Assembly (NCBI GenBank): GCA_023846275.1
Contig: JAIUJO010000083.1
Coordinates: 1,141,774-1,205,773 of the forward strand
Length of the DNA stretch: 64,000 nucleotides
Source of the DNA: Vanilla planifolia
Taxonomy: Eukaryota; Streptophyta; Magnoliopsida; Asparagales; Orchidaceae
Reading direction: 5' to 3'
Shown here: one piece after another, positions 50,586-63,910 of the stretch
Position numbering within the stretch: position 1 is the stretch's first letter
How the letters are laid out: each line of letters opens with the position of its first letter
The notes under the pieces: generated by a model
Databases searched by the model: none
What the model was told of the DNA's origin: nothing
Seen by the model: only the letters and a program-made list of their open reading frames with translations
Position numbers and translations under genes: made by a program

Positions 50586-53500
50586 TACTTATATGACACT
50601 ATAAACTGTACATTACATACTTAATGTTGTTTAGTTTAAGCTCTATCCAATATTCTAATGACAATATTGTATGATACATATGACATTATTTTGTTTGAAA
50701 CTCAAATATACACACTTTAACACACTTCTCTTAGAGCCATTTAGTGTTGAAGTATGGTAACAATATGAAAATAGCACAAACAGTGCAATTGATGAAAATC
50801 TCTCATGGTAACATTTGACTTATGTTTCTTTTAATTCCATGCATATAGATATCATAAGATAGTTGAAAGGTAACAATGTGAAAGCATAGATAATATGAAA
50901 TTTTATTGCTTTTGAAAATTATGATAGTTGATCAATTTAACAAATGAAATCAACCTAATAAATATGTAAAAGTATATAACATGTATGATATGCATGTTTT
51001 ATTGTCTATAAATTCAATATTCATGAGTAATATAATATAGCCATATTTGTCATATGAACATAACGAGATACGTTTTGTAATTTTAACTAAAATGAAGTGC
51101 ACATGATGAATCATAGATTGGGAACAAGTCCACCAAGTGTTAAAGAAATGACTGCTTGATGTACATCATGGGCCACACTTGAGTAAAGCTATGAACACTT
51201 ATTCACTTATTTTCACGAGTGACTTACATGATGGAACACTGGATCAAGGATTTTAAATTAATAATCAATATTTGATTTTGAGGTGCATGATTAAAATATC
51301 ATTCAAAAAAATTATTAATAAAAGAATGAGTCATCAAAAAAAGTTGCACAATTATGTGTTCAATAGTTCGAACTATTTGTGTTTCATTCAAAGAACTTTA
51401 TTTTTTCTATAAAAATGTTAATTACTAAAATAATGCATATCATTGAAGAGTTTTAAAATTATATAAACTATCATGAATAAGTAACTATAAATAAGAAAAT
51501 TAGTTTTTGAAAAAAAGCATAGTTTATTTTTCAAAAATTAAATAAAAATTTTTATAATGATAAGTGCATCAAGAAATGTGGAATCCTAAACAAAAATGTA
51601 TCATAATTATTATATATTATTTAAAAAAGATCATGAACTTGATACAAGAATCTACAATTTCAGAACTTTACTACAAAGTAACTTGTGTGGGCATGCTTTA
51701 TATGGGTACAATATGCCTTTTAAAGGTTTATAAATGCTTGAGGAAGACATAAAAAATACTTAAGCATATGTGGGCATGCTTTTTATTTTGTGCACCTAGA
51801 TAACAAGGAGTATTTTGTAGATCAAAATATGGTTTATATTATTTACATGAGCTTCGATGGTGTTTCACTTTATTGTTGTACCCATTTTTTATCTATTGCA
51901 CAAAAACTACTTGCCTTGTCTTAATTATAGAGATATTTTTATTATTATTACATAAAGTTTTTATATTATTTGCTTTATTTATTATTCAATATTTTATTTT
52001 CTTTATTTCAATTTATCAACATAGAGTTAAAAATTTAAGGGTTACATGTTATTTATTATTTTTCATTTTGAGTTTCAAAAAATTTATATTTGTATTATTT
52101 TGCTGAATATTTTTTCTTGTTGTTACTTATCAATATTATATTACGAATATTTGGTAATGCTTTAAATTTGTAAAATTTCATATTTTTTTATTTGACTATT
52201 TTCTTTATGTTTGCATGCTTACCAATTTTTGAATTGCAACACTTTTTTTTGATATCCCATATGAATAATTTATTAAATTAAATATGAATAATTCAATAAT
52301 GCAAATGGTTTTGTAATATTTTGTTGATTTTAAAAATATACTTCTGACAACAGCATGATTATAGTAATTATTATTAAATTTTCTTTCATTATTATAGTTA
52401 ATTTACATTGATAATTAACTTTTATCTCCTCACTCTCATATTTGAGTTTATGTTTGTTTTTCTACATATACTTGATTGCTTAAATGCTTTTTACTACATA
52501 TGCATGCAACTTATTTGTTATAATATTAAATTATCTTAATTGTTTCTGCTATTTTTGTTGACATAATGTTTGTATTAGTTTTACATATTTATTTAATAGA
52601 AATTTTAAATTTTTTTTAATATATTGTAAAAAAATACTTAATGTTTTAGGTTTTTTATTTCCATTACATAAGTAAAATTTTAAAATATTCTTCAACGAAT
52701 GACTTCAAAATTTTGAATAAAATGTTTTATTAAAAACATGCTTCTTATTTGATAATATAGTAAAATAGGTCATAAGAATTAAACCATGGATTCTTTCTAT
52801 TGTATCTAAAAACTCCAAAAAACTAAAAATTGAAAAATATTATATATAAATTTAAAACAATAATATATTAACAAAAATATGTCAATATAAGAAAAGGATC
52901 ACAAATGTAAGGAATACAAATATATGAACTATTCAAACAAAAGAAAATCTAAAATATGTAGATTTATTTGAATAACATGTCTTAAAGTGGTTTTCTATTC
53001 ACATATCACAATACTTCAAAAATATATTTCATATTATAATTTAAGCATCATAAATAAGTTATTATAATAAAATAAAAGAAATTTTACAAAAATTATAATA
53101 TATCTAATAATTAACTTAAAAATAATTGTACTTTGTGTATATAAACTACACAAAAGAACAAGAAAAATAGTAACATCAATATAATGAGCATATAAATTAT
53201 TTTTCACATGTACACAAAGATTAACAAAAACATTTATAAATGATTTAGTTTAACAAAATAACAAATTATATAAAAATTTAAAAGTAAAGATTTAAAAATA
53301 CAAATATCCAAAAAAAATAATGGAATGATAAAAATATAAAAAACTTTCATAGCCTAATTACTTAAAAAATATTCTTATTGTGGACTACATAAAAATTTTG
53401 ATAAGAAAAATTCATCAAAGTTTTAATATTCTAAAAAAATTAAGTAGTAAATAGATTGTTTAGACAAGTAACTAAAAGTAAATAATACCTCATAATTAAT

Positions 53501-54585
53501 GATGTTTAGTTGGACTTGTAGATGGTTTATGATAGTATTAATTGGCATTTTCTCTTTTTTGTGATACATCAACTTAGCTATTATGAAATTTTTTCATGGC
53601 TTAGTGCACACTTTCGATAATTGGATAACAAATGTTGGATCATTTGTATGTATCATTGTAGAAAAGTCCTTTTTCTATGATAATATTTTTATTCAACTTT
53701 CAAAAATATTTTGTTTGCTTTTTATTAGTAAAAATATCTTTTATGTAATATTGTAGTAGTGAAATTGTTTTACTTTCACAAAACATTATTCTTACTTTGT
53801 AAGTTTTGTTTTAAAAATTTAAAATTTCTACATAATTTTATACATTTTTTATTTTACATATTATTTTTTGATATTTATTATTTACTTATTTTAATTTTGT
53901 TATTTTATTTTAAAATTGTTTAACACAATATGTTTATTTTTCAAAATTTCTCAATTTTTTTGTATGTGACAATTTTGAAATATTATTATTTTTAGTTATG
54001 TTACTTATCTTCTCATGTTAAATTTTTAATTTTAATTTTTAATAGTATATTTTCATTGTCCTTAATATGACCAATTTCTTTGATTTGTTGCACAAACAAT
54101 TTAAATATTTCAAACGTTTATTATTTAATATTATTTAAAAATATAATTGGTATTTTTTTATATTTTTATTAATTTAAATATTATATTATAAAAATATATT
54201 TTATTCCTTCACTATAATATTTTCTAATATATTTGTTTTGATAGAAGCATGGATAACTCAATTCGTTTTACAACTTATGTTCATTGTTATAATAGTAGAA
54301 ATTCTTAAACAAGTTAAACATTTAGTTATATTTGTGATTACAACAACTTCTTATTTTTACTTCAATATTTATAGAATTATATAAAAGAATTTTTTTTTCA
54401 AATTATAAACAGTAATTTAGGAACTTTAATCCTTTTATTTTTCTTTGAAAATAAACTATAAAATATTAAAATTTAGGTAAAACTAAAGAACTAAGAAAAA
54501 AAAGAAGATAATTTGGATAATAAAATTTTGATAATAATAAAAAACTAATTCTTCACTAATATGTTTTAAAATTTTAAAATATCAA

Positions 54586-57500
54586 AAATAATTATAAGGC
54601 TTGATATAAAAACAAACAATAACACTTATAACTTTTATGTTTTAAAAGGTTGTATAATCACAAATTATGTATGGAAAGATTGCAAAAGTGAATAACAAAA
54701 TAACACAAAAATAACAAAGATTTTAAGTTTTATAAAAACTATTTTCATTAAATATTATCTGAATAATGTAGATTGTGAGAATATTTTAGCAAAACAAAAA
54801 GCTATCTTAAAAAATTATTAGCATAATAAGAACATTGAAATTATACATAACTGACATCAAATAAGTTCAAAGAAATAAACGCGCAATAATATATTGCACA
54901 TTAATATTTTGTATATGGAATGTTGAATAAAAAAATTACAAAACCAATGGGTAATAATATATTTGATTAAGAGAAGTATTATGTTATAATAATTTAAATA
55001 TGTTTTTTGGTTTGTGACAATTGGAATGTAAGAAAAGAAAGCATGAGATTAAATTGTTTCATATTTTTAAGATAATTAAAAAAACTCTTAATGCTAATAT
55101 CAAAAAAGTGTTATTGAAAAAATATTAGATACTTATGAACATGTTGTCAATTTAAGAAAATTAGCAACCAAAATAATTTGTGATAAATTTGTATGAAAAA
55201 ATAATAAGAATGGAGGAAAGACATGAAATAAATTGAGCACAATATTAAAAAATTTAAGTTCATTCCACAATTTTTTTTAAAATAATGTAACTAATGTAAG
55301 GGATTTTTAAGAAAAAAACATCAAAATTTTAAGAAATATAAAAGGCTGTTGAGATATAAAAACTTATTTCTTTCTATCTATTTTATTTTCAATAACATAT
55401 TTTTTATTCATTTGTTAATATAAAAACATTTTAATATAACATAAAATTATTCTTATATTTGAAATTTATAATAATCAACTTTATTGTAAGTTTATTTCTT
55501 CTATTTTGTACGTTTTTTTACTTTTGTAAACACTAATGCTTTACATTGCGACAAATTCTGCAAATTGTTCCAACAAATTTAGGTTTTTATAAGATGAACT
55601 ATTTTCTCATTTTAACTGTACATAAATTTTTTTAATTATTAAAAGCATTTTTTTCGTTTAGATCAATAAAAAATCTTTCTTATTTTAACTAAATTTAAAA
55701 TATAGATATCATAAGTAAAAATATATTAAAACTAAAAATGATATCAGCAATATAACTAAATTAATACACTAAAAAAATAATTTACAAAATGAATGAATAA
55801 TAAAGCTTTTCTTAGTCCAAGCTAAAAAACACTCACTGTACAAATAAAAGATGCTAAAAATTAACAATATAAAAAACAAATAAGTAATTATTTAAGATGC
55901 TAAATGTGTTGATTTTTAAAAGTGCAGAAAATTTTTAGTAAAGACAAATAAATATATAATTTTAATTAAAAATGTAAAATAATAAATAAAACATTCATAA
56001 AAAGATAATATAACTTATTAAAGGTCACTATCCAATACAAACATTCAATGACATGTGTGATGGATAAGGGGAAGATTCTTGACATGTTAATTAGTATTTT
56101 ACATTAATTTTGATTGTATTTTATTTTATTAGTGACTATTTTGAAATAATGTTTGCAGGTCAAATTCAACCCTACGTAAAAATGATTTAGGATTGGCATG
56201 CTATTTCTATCATATCTTTTAATCATTCATAAAATAGACATTTTTATTTAAGTTTTATTTGAAATGTCACATTGTCATTCTTGATAGTTATTTATATTTT
56301 TGTTAATATATAAAAAACATATTCATTATACATCAAATATTTGAGTTCATTTTTGGTCGTAATTTTTTTATTATGTTTTGTTATGTAACATTTAATATAT
56401 TTAAGTGAATTTTATGAAAAGGCATGTTCTTTTAAGAAGTTTTAATATTTGTGTCGTTAATCATTTTTTGTCAATCCAAAAACATTTTTTATGTAATATT
56501 TGCTTGAACAAAAAGCATATATCTCTATAATTGCTTATTGATGGAATGCGGTAGATAATTTTAAATTTTTATGTTACATGCCAACACAATAATCATTTAT
56601 TTTCTTTAAACTTTTAATTTATATTATCATATTTTCATTATTTGTAACCATATATCAATGCTTTTTTAAAAAAACTTTTATATTTACATTTTAACACGAT
56701 TAAATATTTATTAATAATGATTCCTAATTTTCATTTTTTTATTTTTCAATGCTCCATACAATGAAAGGCAATGAACAACATATTCTCAAGATTATTCAGC
56801 AAGTAATGTATCTATTTTTAATGTAAGAAACTTTTATGTTAAGAGGTTTCTTTGTTGACAATTTAATATCCTGATAACTAAATTACAAAAGGAGTTGGGG
56901 CACAACTTACTTACCATTTATAAGTGATAAAAATATTTGAGTTTTGAAGTGAGAAATTTATTAAAAGCTTTTATGATAACAGGATTTCATTAGATGTTTT
57001 GAATTTTGTGTGATTGTTAGATGCTTCACTAACACATTTTGAAATTTTGACAACTTTGGAAAAGGAGTAGTGTCCTTTATAGATTGAGAAAGATGTGAAT
57101 GAAATGATTTTATTCTACATAAATGTCGCATTACTATAGGAGAGAATTGATCAATCAAAGCTTAATTCTCTAACTAACAATCCATTATTTTCTAAACCCA
57201 TTTGCCCTTTCCTTTCTTTGTCAATGTCACTAAAGGCTTTATGAATGGGTGTTCTCTTATGCACCATTGACTAATTTAATCATTGAATTAATTTAATACT
57301 TCCTACATAGGATTGGAGGTTCCCTTATATAAATCATGTGTTGTGTTTAAATTAAAGTCAATTATTAATAACAACAAAGCTTTAATTTCTCTATAGTTTG
57401 AGTTAACTTGTACTAAAGTACCTTTCTTTAGCCATTTAGTTTAGCATAAATAAAGGTATATCACATGCCATTCTACTCCCTTGGATTATAAATTAACATG
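54586..57500. other. A+T-rich spacer right of block copy 2
   Basis: No counterpart to the right of copy 1, and no gene recognised. Positions 56950-57240 are less A+T-rich. An open frame of 65 codons on the minus strand at 56961-57158 has a mixed composition but no family match. It might be the far end of the LINE-like relic, but I cannot show that. Confidence 0.5.
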
Positions 57501-59300
57501 TGAATTGACTACTCATTCTCATTTAAGGTTAAACAATGGATGCTTTTCATTCATAATACCTATATCTTATTTGGTGCATTACTAACATAGTTAGTATGCT
57601 TAAATTCTAATCTCTTAGATAGTTTATGCAATTTGTTATTATCAGTCAAAGGTATTATGATAGTAATCAAAGTTATTTTTTTGGGTGTTGAATAGTTGAA
57701 AGAGCTAACAGTGCTTTTATTTCTTGCAACTCTTATATTATAGACTAGGATGATATCCAAATAAGGTATCTATTATGCAATTTGGGAGAATCAAGAACTT
57801 CTTTTGGGTGTTGAATAGTTGAAAGAGCTTACAGTGCTTTTATTTCTTGCAACTCTTATATTATAGACTAGGATGCTATCCAAATAAGGTATCTATTATG
57901 CAATTTGAGAGAATCAAGAACTTCTTTAAATGTTGCTCAAATTGAGATTCTTCTTTTAACCATTTCTAGTCTCTCCTTAAATGTTTGTTCTAAAATAGGT
58001 TGACTTCTTTCTCTTTAAATTTCATTGGATAAGAATTGGTATTTCTTTTAAGCTAGTTGTTGCTGAAATCTTTTAAATGATTGTTAAGTCATATTGCAAA
58101 TAAGCTTTATCCTAAGATGCTACTAAATCAAAAACAAAACATAGTTGTTTATTCTACCTTCGGGTTTTTTTAAAAGAAATTTAATTATCAGTAATCAGGA
58201 TCAAAATTTCATGTTGTTCCATGCCAATTGATTGGCAACCTTTGTTTTCCTTGAGGATTTGCTAATTATTTTACCAATTTTATTAGAGCAATCATTTGTG
58301 ACTTTTATATACTCCTTCATTGGTGTGTAACAATGTGGGTGTGCCTTATTATTTTTTCATCAGCATCCTTAACTAACATTAAACTATTAGATTGAAATGA
58401 CTTTTCATTTACCGTATTAGCCAAATTCATAGATTCATCCACACTTGTTGGTGACTTAGAAGCCTTAATTACAACTTAAATGTTAGATGACATTTTACTT
58501 TTTTTACATTAAAGAGACGTGTGACCTTGAACATAGAAGTCAATTCAATAAGAAATTATTTTATTGAATTCATTGCCATAATTCATTTTGCCCTTTTTTG
58601 TTATGTAGATGAAACTATGTCATTCCATTACTAGATCTACACCAACATTCATCCTTGCTATGCTTGATCTTGCTAGGTTTGTTGCAGCTTTTGCGACTTG
58701 CATAGGAGGTTTTTACTACCAAAACTAAGTACTGCAATGCTACCTTATTAACAAATGTGTCAATGGAACCTCAAATGAAACCCAAACAAGAGCTAATGAT
58801 GATTTAACATTTATGTGAAACTAAGGGTGCCACTTAAAGATTGCTTACCTAAAGTCATTGATGTTGCATGCCTAGTGAACCTAACATCACAAATAATCTA
58901 GCTAATGTAATTAGTGTATTTCAATTATAAAGCGATCCAACCTTAAAATTGTTTAAAACTTTGATATTCCCAAATGCCACTTGGATTATTTCCATAGTTG
59001 GGAATTTGTGTGAATATTTTCTAATAAATTTAAGCTTGAATGATATAGCCATTTTACCAATTTCTTCTTCTTTGAAAATAATATTTAGTTAACCATTTGA
59101 CATTCTTGTCCATTGATGTAGATGAGTGAAAGCTTTGCTATGTATCCAACAACATCAACAAATTAAAAGTTGATGGAGGTCAGGCCCTCCAAACAAGTTA
59201 TGAAGACTTACTTGCCAATTTGCTTCATATAAGAAAAAAATGTTCTAGTGTTCACCTACAAGAGTCTCGATCACTCCACTCTGGCTGCAAAATTAGGATT
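57500..59300 (-). pseudogene. LINE ORF1-like relic with DUF4283-type domain
   Basis: Minus strand, best part 58600-59260. In order: GPDSINFQFVD- and 'IYI.GQECQMV'-like pieces near 59150, 'FPTMEIIQVAFGNIKVLNNF' near 58990, a 'LALVWVSFEVP'-like piece near 58780, and 'ARSSIARMNVGVDL'-like near 58640. This order matches the plant DUF4283 domain of L1-type ORF1 proteins ('GRPSL..I...F', 'PVWVSFPGLPLHL', 'ISFARM.VEV'), which bind the element's RNA. A zinc-knuckle-like stretch may follow near 58520. The frame is shifted and interrupted many times, and no ORF2 (endonuclease/RT) was found downstream. The same domain also occurs outside LINEs. Confidence 0.6.
57679..57925 (+). repeat. 123-bp tandem duplication, nearly identical units
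   Basis: Units 57679-57801 and 57802-57924 differ at only three counted positions (gctaacag/gcttacag, gatgatat/gatgctat, tttgggag/tttgagag), about 97.6% identity. The period is a multiple of three. The surroundings are far more decayed, so this is a young event. On the minus strand each unit contains a piece reading VLDS.KLHNRYLIWI.S. Confidence 0.95.
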
Positions 59301-61350
59301 ATTCATTTATACTGCTGCTACCTACCTATCATAACCATTGGTCATTTTATTTTGGGTAATATAATATTGTTGTTCATGTATTTAATGTTAATATAAACAA
59401 ATATGATTTTGGATATGCAATATTTAGTAATAATCCCTTATTAACGAATCCATTGGGTGAATCATAACTTAATATTATTAGCTGCTATTCAATGTACAAT
59501 AATCAAGCCTTCTTATATGACAACTTGTTATGATATTTTACACTAATTCATATAAAATTTTAGTTCCATTACAAAATAATGTACAAGAATGGTTTGAGAA
59601 TATTAACAAAGGATGAATCCTTATTAATTTGGTGCAACTTAATTCCTAGTGAATCATCATTAACAGAAAAATTGAATCATATTTACAAAACATTTATCAT
59701 TATTGACTATGATATTTAAATATTAAATCATTAATCTATGTTTAAATGTTTATTGTTTAATGTTAGGAGTTACGTGCATGATTGATTGATGAAGCTAATC
59801 ATTATGAACACAGTTTGACTAATTTTTATGGCATATAACAAAAAATTGTGAATAAATATTGAAATAAAAGTTATATTTAAAATAAATTATAGAATTAGCC
59901 AATAATGTAAAGGACCAAGATGGGATAATATTATCTACTCACATAGAATAATCCCAAAATCAAATAGTTGAACATGTTAATCTTAATAAGCAACAAGGTC
60001 TGTCATTTTGAAGCAAATAAAGTTAAGGCTAATAAAATACGATTTAGTCCATGGGAATTAATGGGTATTACATTTGATGATACACATGTAAGGCATCCAA
60101 ATTGGTCCTAGATGATAAGGCATTTGCATCAATAAACTTTCTTTAGTTTCAATGTAAGCAAGACTTTATGATGATGCATGCATATGATTATTGATGTATA
60201 AACAAAAAATATTTCTTTTAATGAATAGATTTCATACAAATCAAATAATAGAATTTTTTTATTCTTCAAATTGAAATTTTCATTTCTAAGGAAGTTATTT
60301 TCTACTATGAAATAATTCAAAACTAAATCATGTTCTAGAAGAACGATGTCATAATCATCCTTCTTTAATGTAATTCACACAAAACAAAGAAATGTTCAAA
60401 CAATCATTAATGATAATGGTTCATGTGTTTTTAAGTTAGTCATAATTTATTTCTAGGTCATTAATGCTATTTTCACGAAATGTGCAATATTCCTTTACAA
60501 AAAAAATATTTCTTCCTATGTTTTCCAAATATGTATTGCCATTCATCAATTGAGTGAGATGATTATCATAAAATAAAACATTTGAATTAACTTCATTATA
60601 TGAAGAACATTCACCCAAGTCATGAGCTATTTTCCAAGGCAGGGACAATGTACATTTGGGGCTCCTCTTTCACTTATTTTTCTTCTCTTTCTTCTTCTTT
60701 CTTTTCATCTTATTACCTTATTTCTTGCTTTCCATGATGCCCATCTAACCCACACATAGCCTTATAGAAAGTGCTTTGCATTATTAATTTAAGGAAAATT
60801 CTTATGATATAGCATAAAAAAAGATATCTATACCTTTGGAATAATGTTTTGCCATTAAGTTCATAAGAAATATTCGTAATAATGGCATGAGTTATTCAAA
60901 AAATTTCCTCAACTTTAATTAAACTTTTTGAACAAAATAGTTGGAAAGAATTTTTCCAAAATGAAAATTGTTGATTTTTGAACATTTGTGGGTGGTGAGC
61001 ATGCTACCAAATGAGTATTAGCAAAATTTTATATAAGTAATGTAATATGTCAATAGCAGATCAATCCATAATGTTAAGCCTATAGAATAGATAACTTCTG
61101 CACAAAAAGCAACAACCTACATTGATGCAACGTGTTTGCCCTTAGGCATAACCAAAGGTTGAGAATTTGGATTAACCAAATTTTTTGATGATTCAAAATC
61201 ATAATTGATTTTAAATTTTAATATTTTGGTTCATAAAAAGAAAATATGAAGAAAAATGTAAGAAAGTAAGCCACACTAAAGTTTTTATGAAATTTTACCA
61301 CTGGTTTTTATTTTGCACCCTCGATAGAATTTTAGAGCCCTGGGTACATA
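59301..61350. other. Unrecognised region with two open stretches
   Basis: Minus strand: an open frame of 70 codons at 60436-60648 (starts MSLPWKIAHDLGECSSYNEV) and another open stretch at about 60129-60375 (includes DYDIVLLEHDLVLNYFIVEN). Upstream of them, 60660-60720 encodes a Lys/Arg/Glu-rich run from a C/T-rich stretch. The composition is protein-like, but I know no matching family. They might be the 5' part of the LINE-like relic or another decayed element. Confidence 0.35.
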
Positions 61351-62340
61351 ATCACCCTTTTACTTAACTTGAGAATAAAGAAAAGGAATCACACAAACTT
61401 TCTTTTCTTAAAAAAAATTATGCTTAATCTTCAATAAAAAAGAATACAAAATGTATTTACCTCAATAATACACTTCACTCAAAGCCTTGTAGTAAATCTT
61501 TCAATTCTCCACCAACAAATCACATTACTTTGGCACTAAATTCTATCCCAACATAACTCTTCGATTTAAGGTTTGTAGTCCTCTCCTCATTAAAAGGACT
61601 TGATTTAGGATCCTTGTTCACAAGTTGAGTGAAGGGAATTTTTAAGAACTTTGTTGCAATAAAATTGAGAAAACGTTAACTCTATATGAATTTCATGGGT
61701 ATGTAATAAATATCACTAATTCATTAAGTTTAGAAGTTTTAAAAAAACCATATGATTTGTATGATTATGAATGCATGAAAGTGCTATGTTATAGTAGTAG
61801 AAGAATGTACTTGAAGGTTATCCAAAAATGTTATTTCAATTAAAATTCCTAAGAAGGACTACCCTTTAAATGAAATGATGGTAGATGAATGAATATGATT
61901 CAAATCTATCATATTTTTCTTAACCATATTATGGGAGAAAAATGAGGCCTATTTATAAGAACTTGAGAACTCATAATTCCTCCTAATTATGGTATTACAA
62001 CTAAGCAAAAATTCTTTTTCCCTCACAATTCGTAAAACTCTTTGTTGATTTCCTATTCTAAAAATATTATTGTACAACATAAGCATACCTTACATCACTA
62101 AGACGTACCACAAATGAATGTCGAACTACCCAATAGAAGTTAAATTCAAAAAAATATTTCGCACTCCAATGCCACTAACATATGAGGCCACTCGTCACAC
62201 AACTTCTATGCAAGTTGGCGTTGCACAACGCACTTCCAAGTAATAGTACTCACTTACACAATTCTTTCCTACAATAATCACTCTACCTACATATCAGATT
62301 TTGGTATCCAACACCATGAAATTTTAGGTTCACACTAATT
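61350..62340 (-). repeat. Possible orphan LTR
   Basis: On the minus strand a less A+T-rich upstream part (62100-62300) leads to a TATA box at 61948-61958 and then to a downstream part of about 600 bp. Near 61331-61345 the minus strand reads TGTACCCAGGGCTCT, which shares ten of fifteen bases with the tRNA-Met primer site TGGTATCAGAGCTCT. The arrangement is that of an LTR followed by a primer site, but no second LTR and no coding relic confirm it. Confidence 0.3.
61948..61958 (-). promoter_or_regulatory. TATA-box-like site of the possible LTR
   Basis: TATAAATAGGC on the minus strand, followed by 'CTCATTTTTCTCCC'. A good match to plant TATA boxes, including the two LTR boxes elsewhere in the window, but functional only by analogy. 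Confidence 0.4.
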
Positions 62341-63910
62341 ATTATGTATCTTTCCAAGAATTATACTTCGTAACATTATGTTAAGAAAACATTGTAGTGG
62401 ACGTAATTTTTTGTATTCTTGTTAATGGCCTTTTTAGTTTGCTTTTGGTCAACTCAAAGAAGTGTCAAAATCAACCAAGTGATGATTAATGTGTGATATG
62501 TTTGTATTGTGATATAGTAATATTTTCCAAGCTCTATTGCACATGTGATACCTAAGTCAACTGAAGTGAAGCAATGAAAAGCATGATCTAATATTAACTT
62601 GAATCATTTATCTAAATAACTTCATAATTGATAGATGAATAGTAATGCTATAATTATTATTTTCCTTATGTAATCCATGAATAAGCTCGTTTAACAATAT
62701 AATTTATAAATCTAAGTTGTCTTATAAAAACTTATTTGATATTCTTACATGCATTTAACTATAATGCTCATTCTATTTCAAGAATAAAAGATTAAACAAA
62801 CTTATATTGATATGAGTTTATAAGCTCTTAATTTTTATAAAATGAGAATTTATACAACAGTTATAGTTCACCCACCATTAGGTCTCATGGGATTCTTTTG
62901 TAACAACTATTAGGATTTTTAGGTGATTGTGGTACTTATTGTAAGTTTTGGAGTTAAACTCACTAGATGTCTTATAACTAAAACCCATGATGGGGGTGAA
63001 TTTGGAGTTATTAGAGTTTTTAAATCAGTTTTAGAGAATTACAATGGATCATCAAGCATTGCATGTAATAATTTAAACATTTGAAAAGAATCAAGAAATA
63101 AGAAAGATGAATATATACTAAAGAAAAGAATTGACAAAATATTACATGGTTTTACCAAGCTTTTGCTTGTCACTACCTAACCAAGCCTTCATAAGTAGAG
63201 AAATTTTTGCAAATGCTGTTTACATAAGCTAAAGCTTAGGCTTCTTTACATTTTCATGAGTTGAAATATTACCTTTATAACTTTTTGGATACAAGTACTT
63301 AGCTTCACTACATTTCTATGGGGTCAAACATATCTCTAACAAACCACAAGACTAAGGTCTAAGATAGTTCTTCCTTTTTTGAAATGAAGCACTATATTGT
63401 TCTCATAATCCATGCTAAGATGGGAAAACATGAGAATTATAATCCTAAAAAATGGAAAATAATAAAATTTATTGTATCCTTTCTGAGATATAAAATAATG
63501 AGTCATAACATAATCATTAATTCACTATTACAAAAGAATGTTTAATAATTATTGTATGATGAATGTTGTGATATAGCTCTTCTAAGCCCTTCCAAAATGC
63601 ACATCTAAGTACTTCCAAGAAAGAAATATAAATAAAGTGATGTAATGTTAGAGGCCAACAAAAAGAACATAATAGATAAAGAAATAAAATATTCCTTTTT
63701 CAAATTTGAACAACAAAAATAAAAATTTATGTAAAGTATTAAAGTTTAAGCATTTTATTTTAGCTTAAGTAGTATTCATTATTGTAACAAGTATGTTAGC
63801 TCACCCTTAGAATAAATTTTTTACCTCTATATTTTTATAACATTTACACCAAAGTTTAGGGATAATCAAATAATTTTTAAACTACTTATTAAGCTAAATG
63901 TTATACATTT
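62341..63910. other. Spacer without recognised gene
   Basis: A+T-rich sequence. Stretches at 62860-63010 and 63160-63360 are less A+T-rich and look like parts of repeats, but I cannot assign a family. No open frame longer than 60 codons. Confidence 0.5.

Larger units (their letters stand above)
32840..54585 (+). repeat. Large non-coding block, copy 2 of 2 (about 21.7 kb)
   Basis: Direct-orientation partner of 4530-23150, with the same order of landmarks. It is longer, mainly because of segments missing from copy 1: 33600-34910, the partial LTR element and its repeat (about 37005-38550), about 47910-49600 and about 49965-50585. It lacks the copy-1 insert and the 119-bp duplication. The left neighbour is unrecognised spacer and the right neighbour A+T-rich spacer, both different from the neighbours of copy 1. 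No coding capacity. Confidence 0.85.
44981..54585. other. A+T-rich non-coding right half of block copy 2
   Basis: No gene recognised. Strand-skew blocks follow the order of copy 1: T-rich to about 46430, A-rich to about 51500, T-rich to about 52680, A-rich to about 53460, T-rich to about 54430. Two segments lack a counterpart in copy 1 (47910-49600 and 49965-50585). Open frames at 47797-48018, 49398-49613, 49641-49838, 51564-51752 and 51873-52106 are low-complexity and not shared. Confidence 0.6.

Noticed and set aside
51873-52106. 77-codon hydrophobic open frame in the T-rich part of copy 2
   Set aside because: The matching part of copy 1 (about 20560-20800) has no corresponding frame, and the composition is explained by T-rich sequence.
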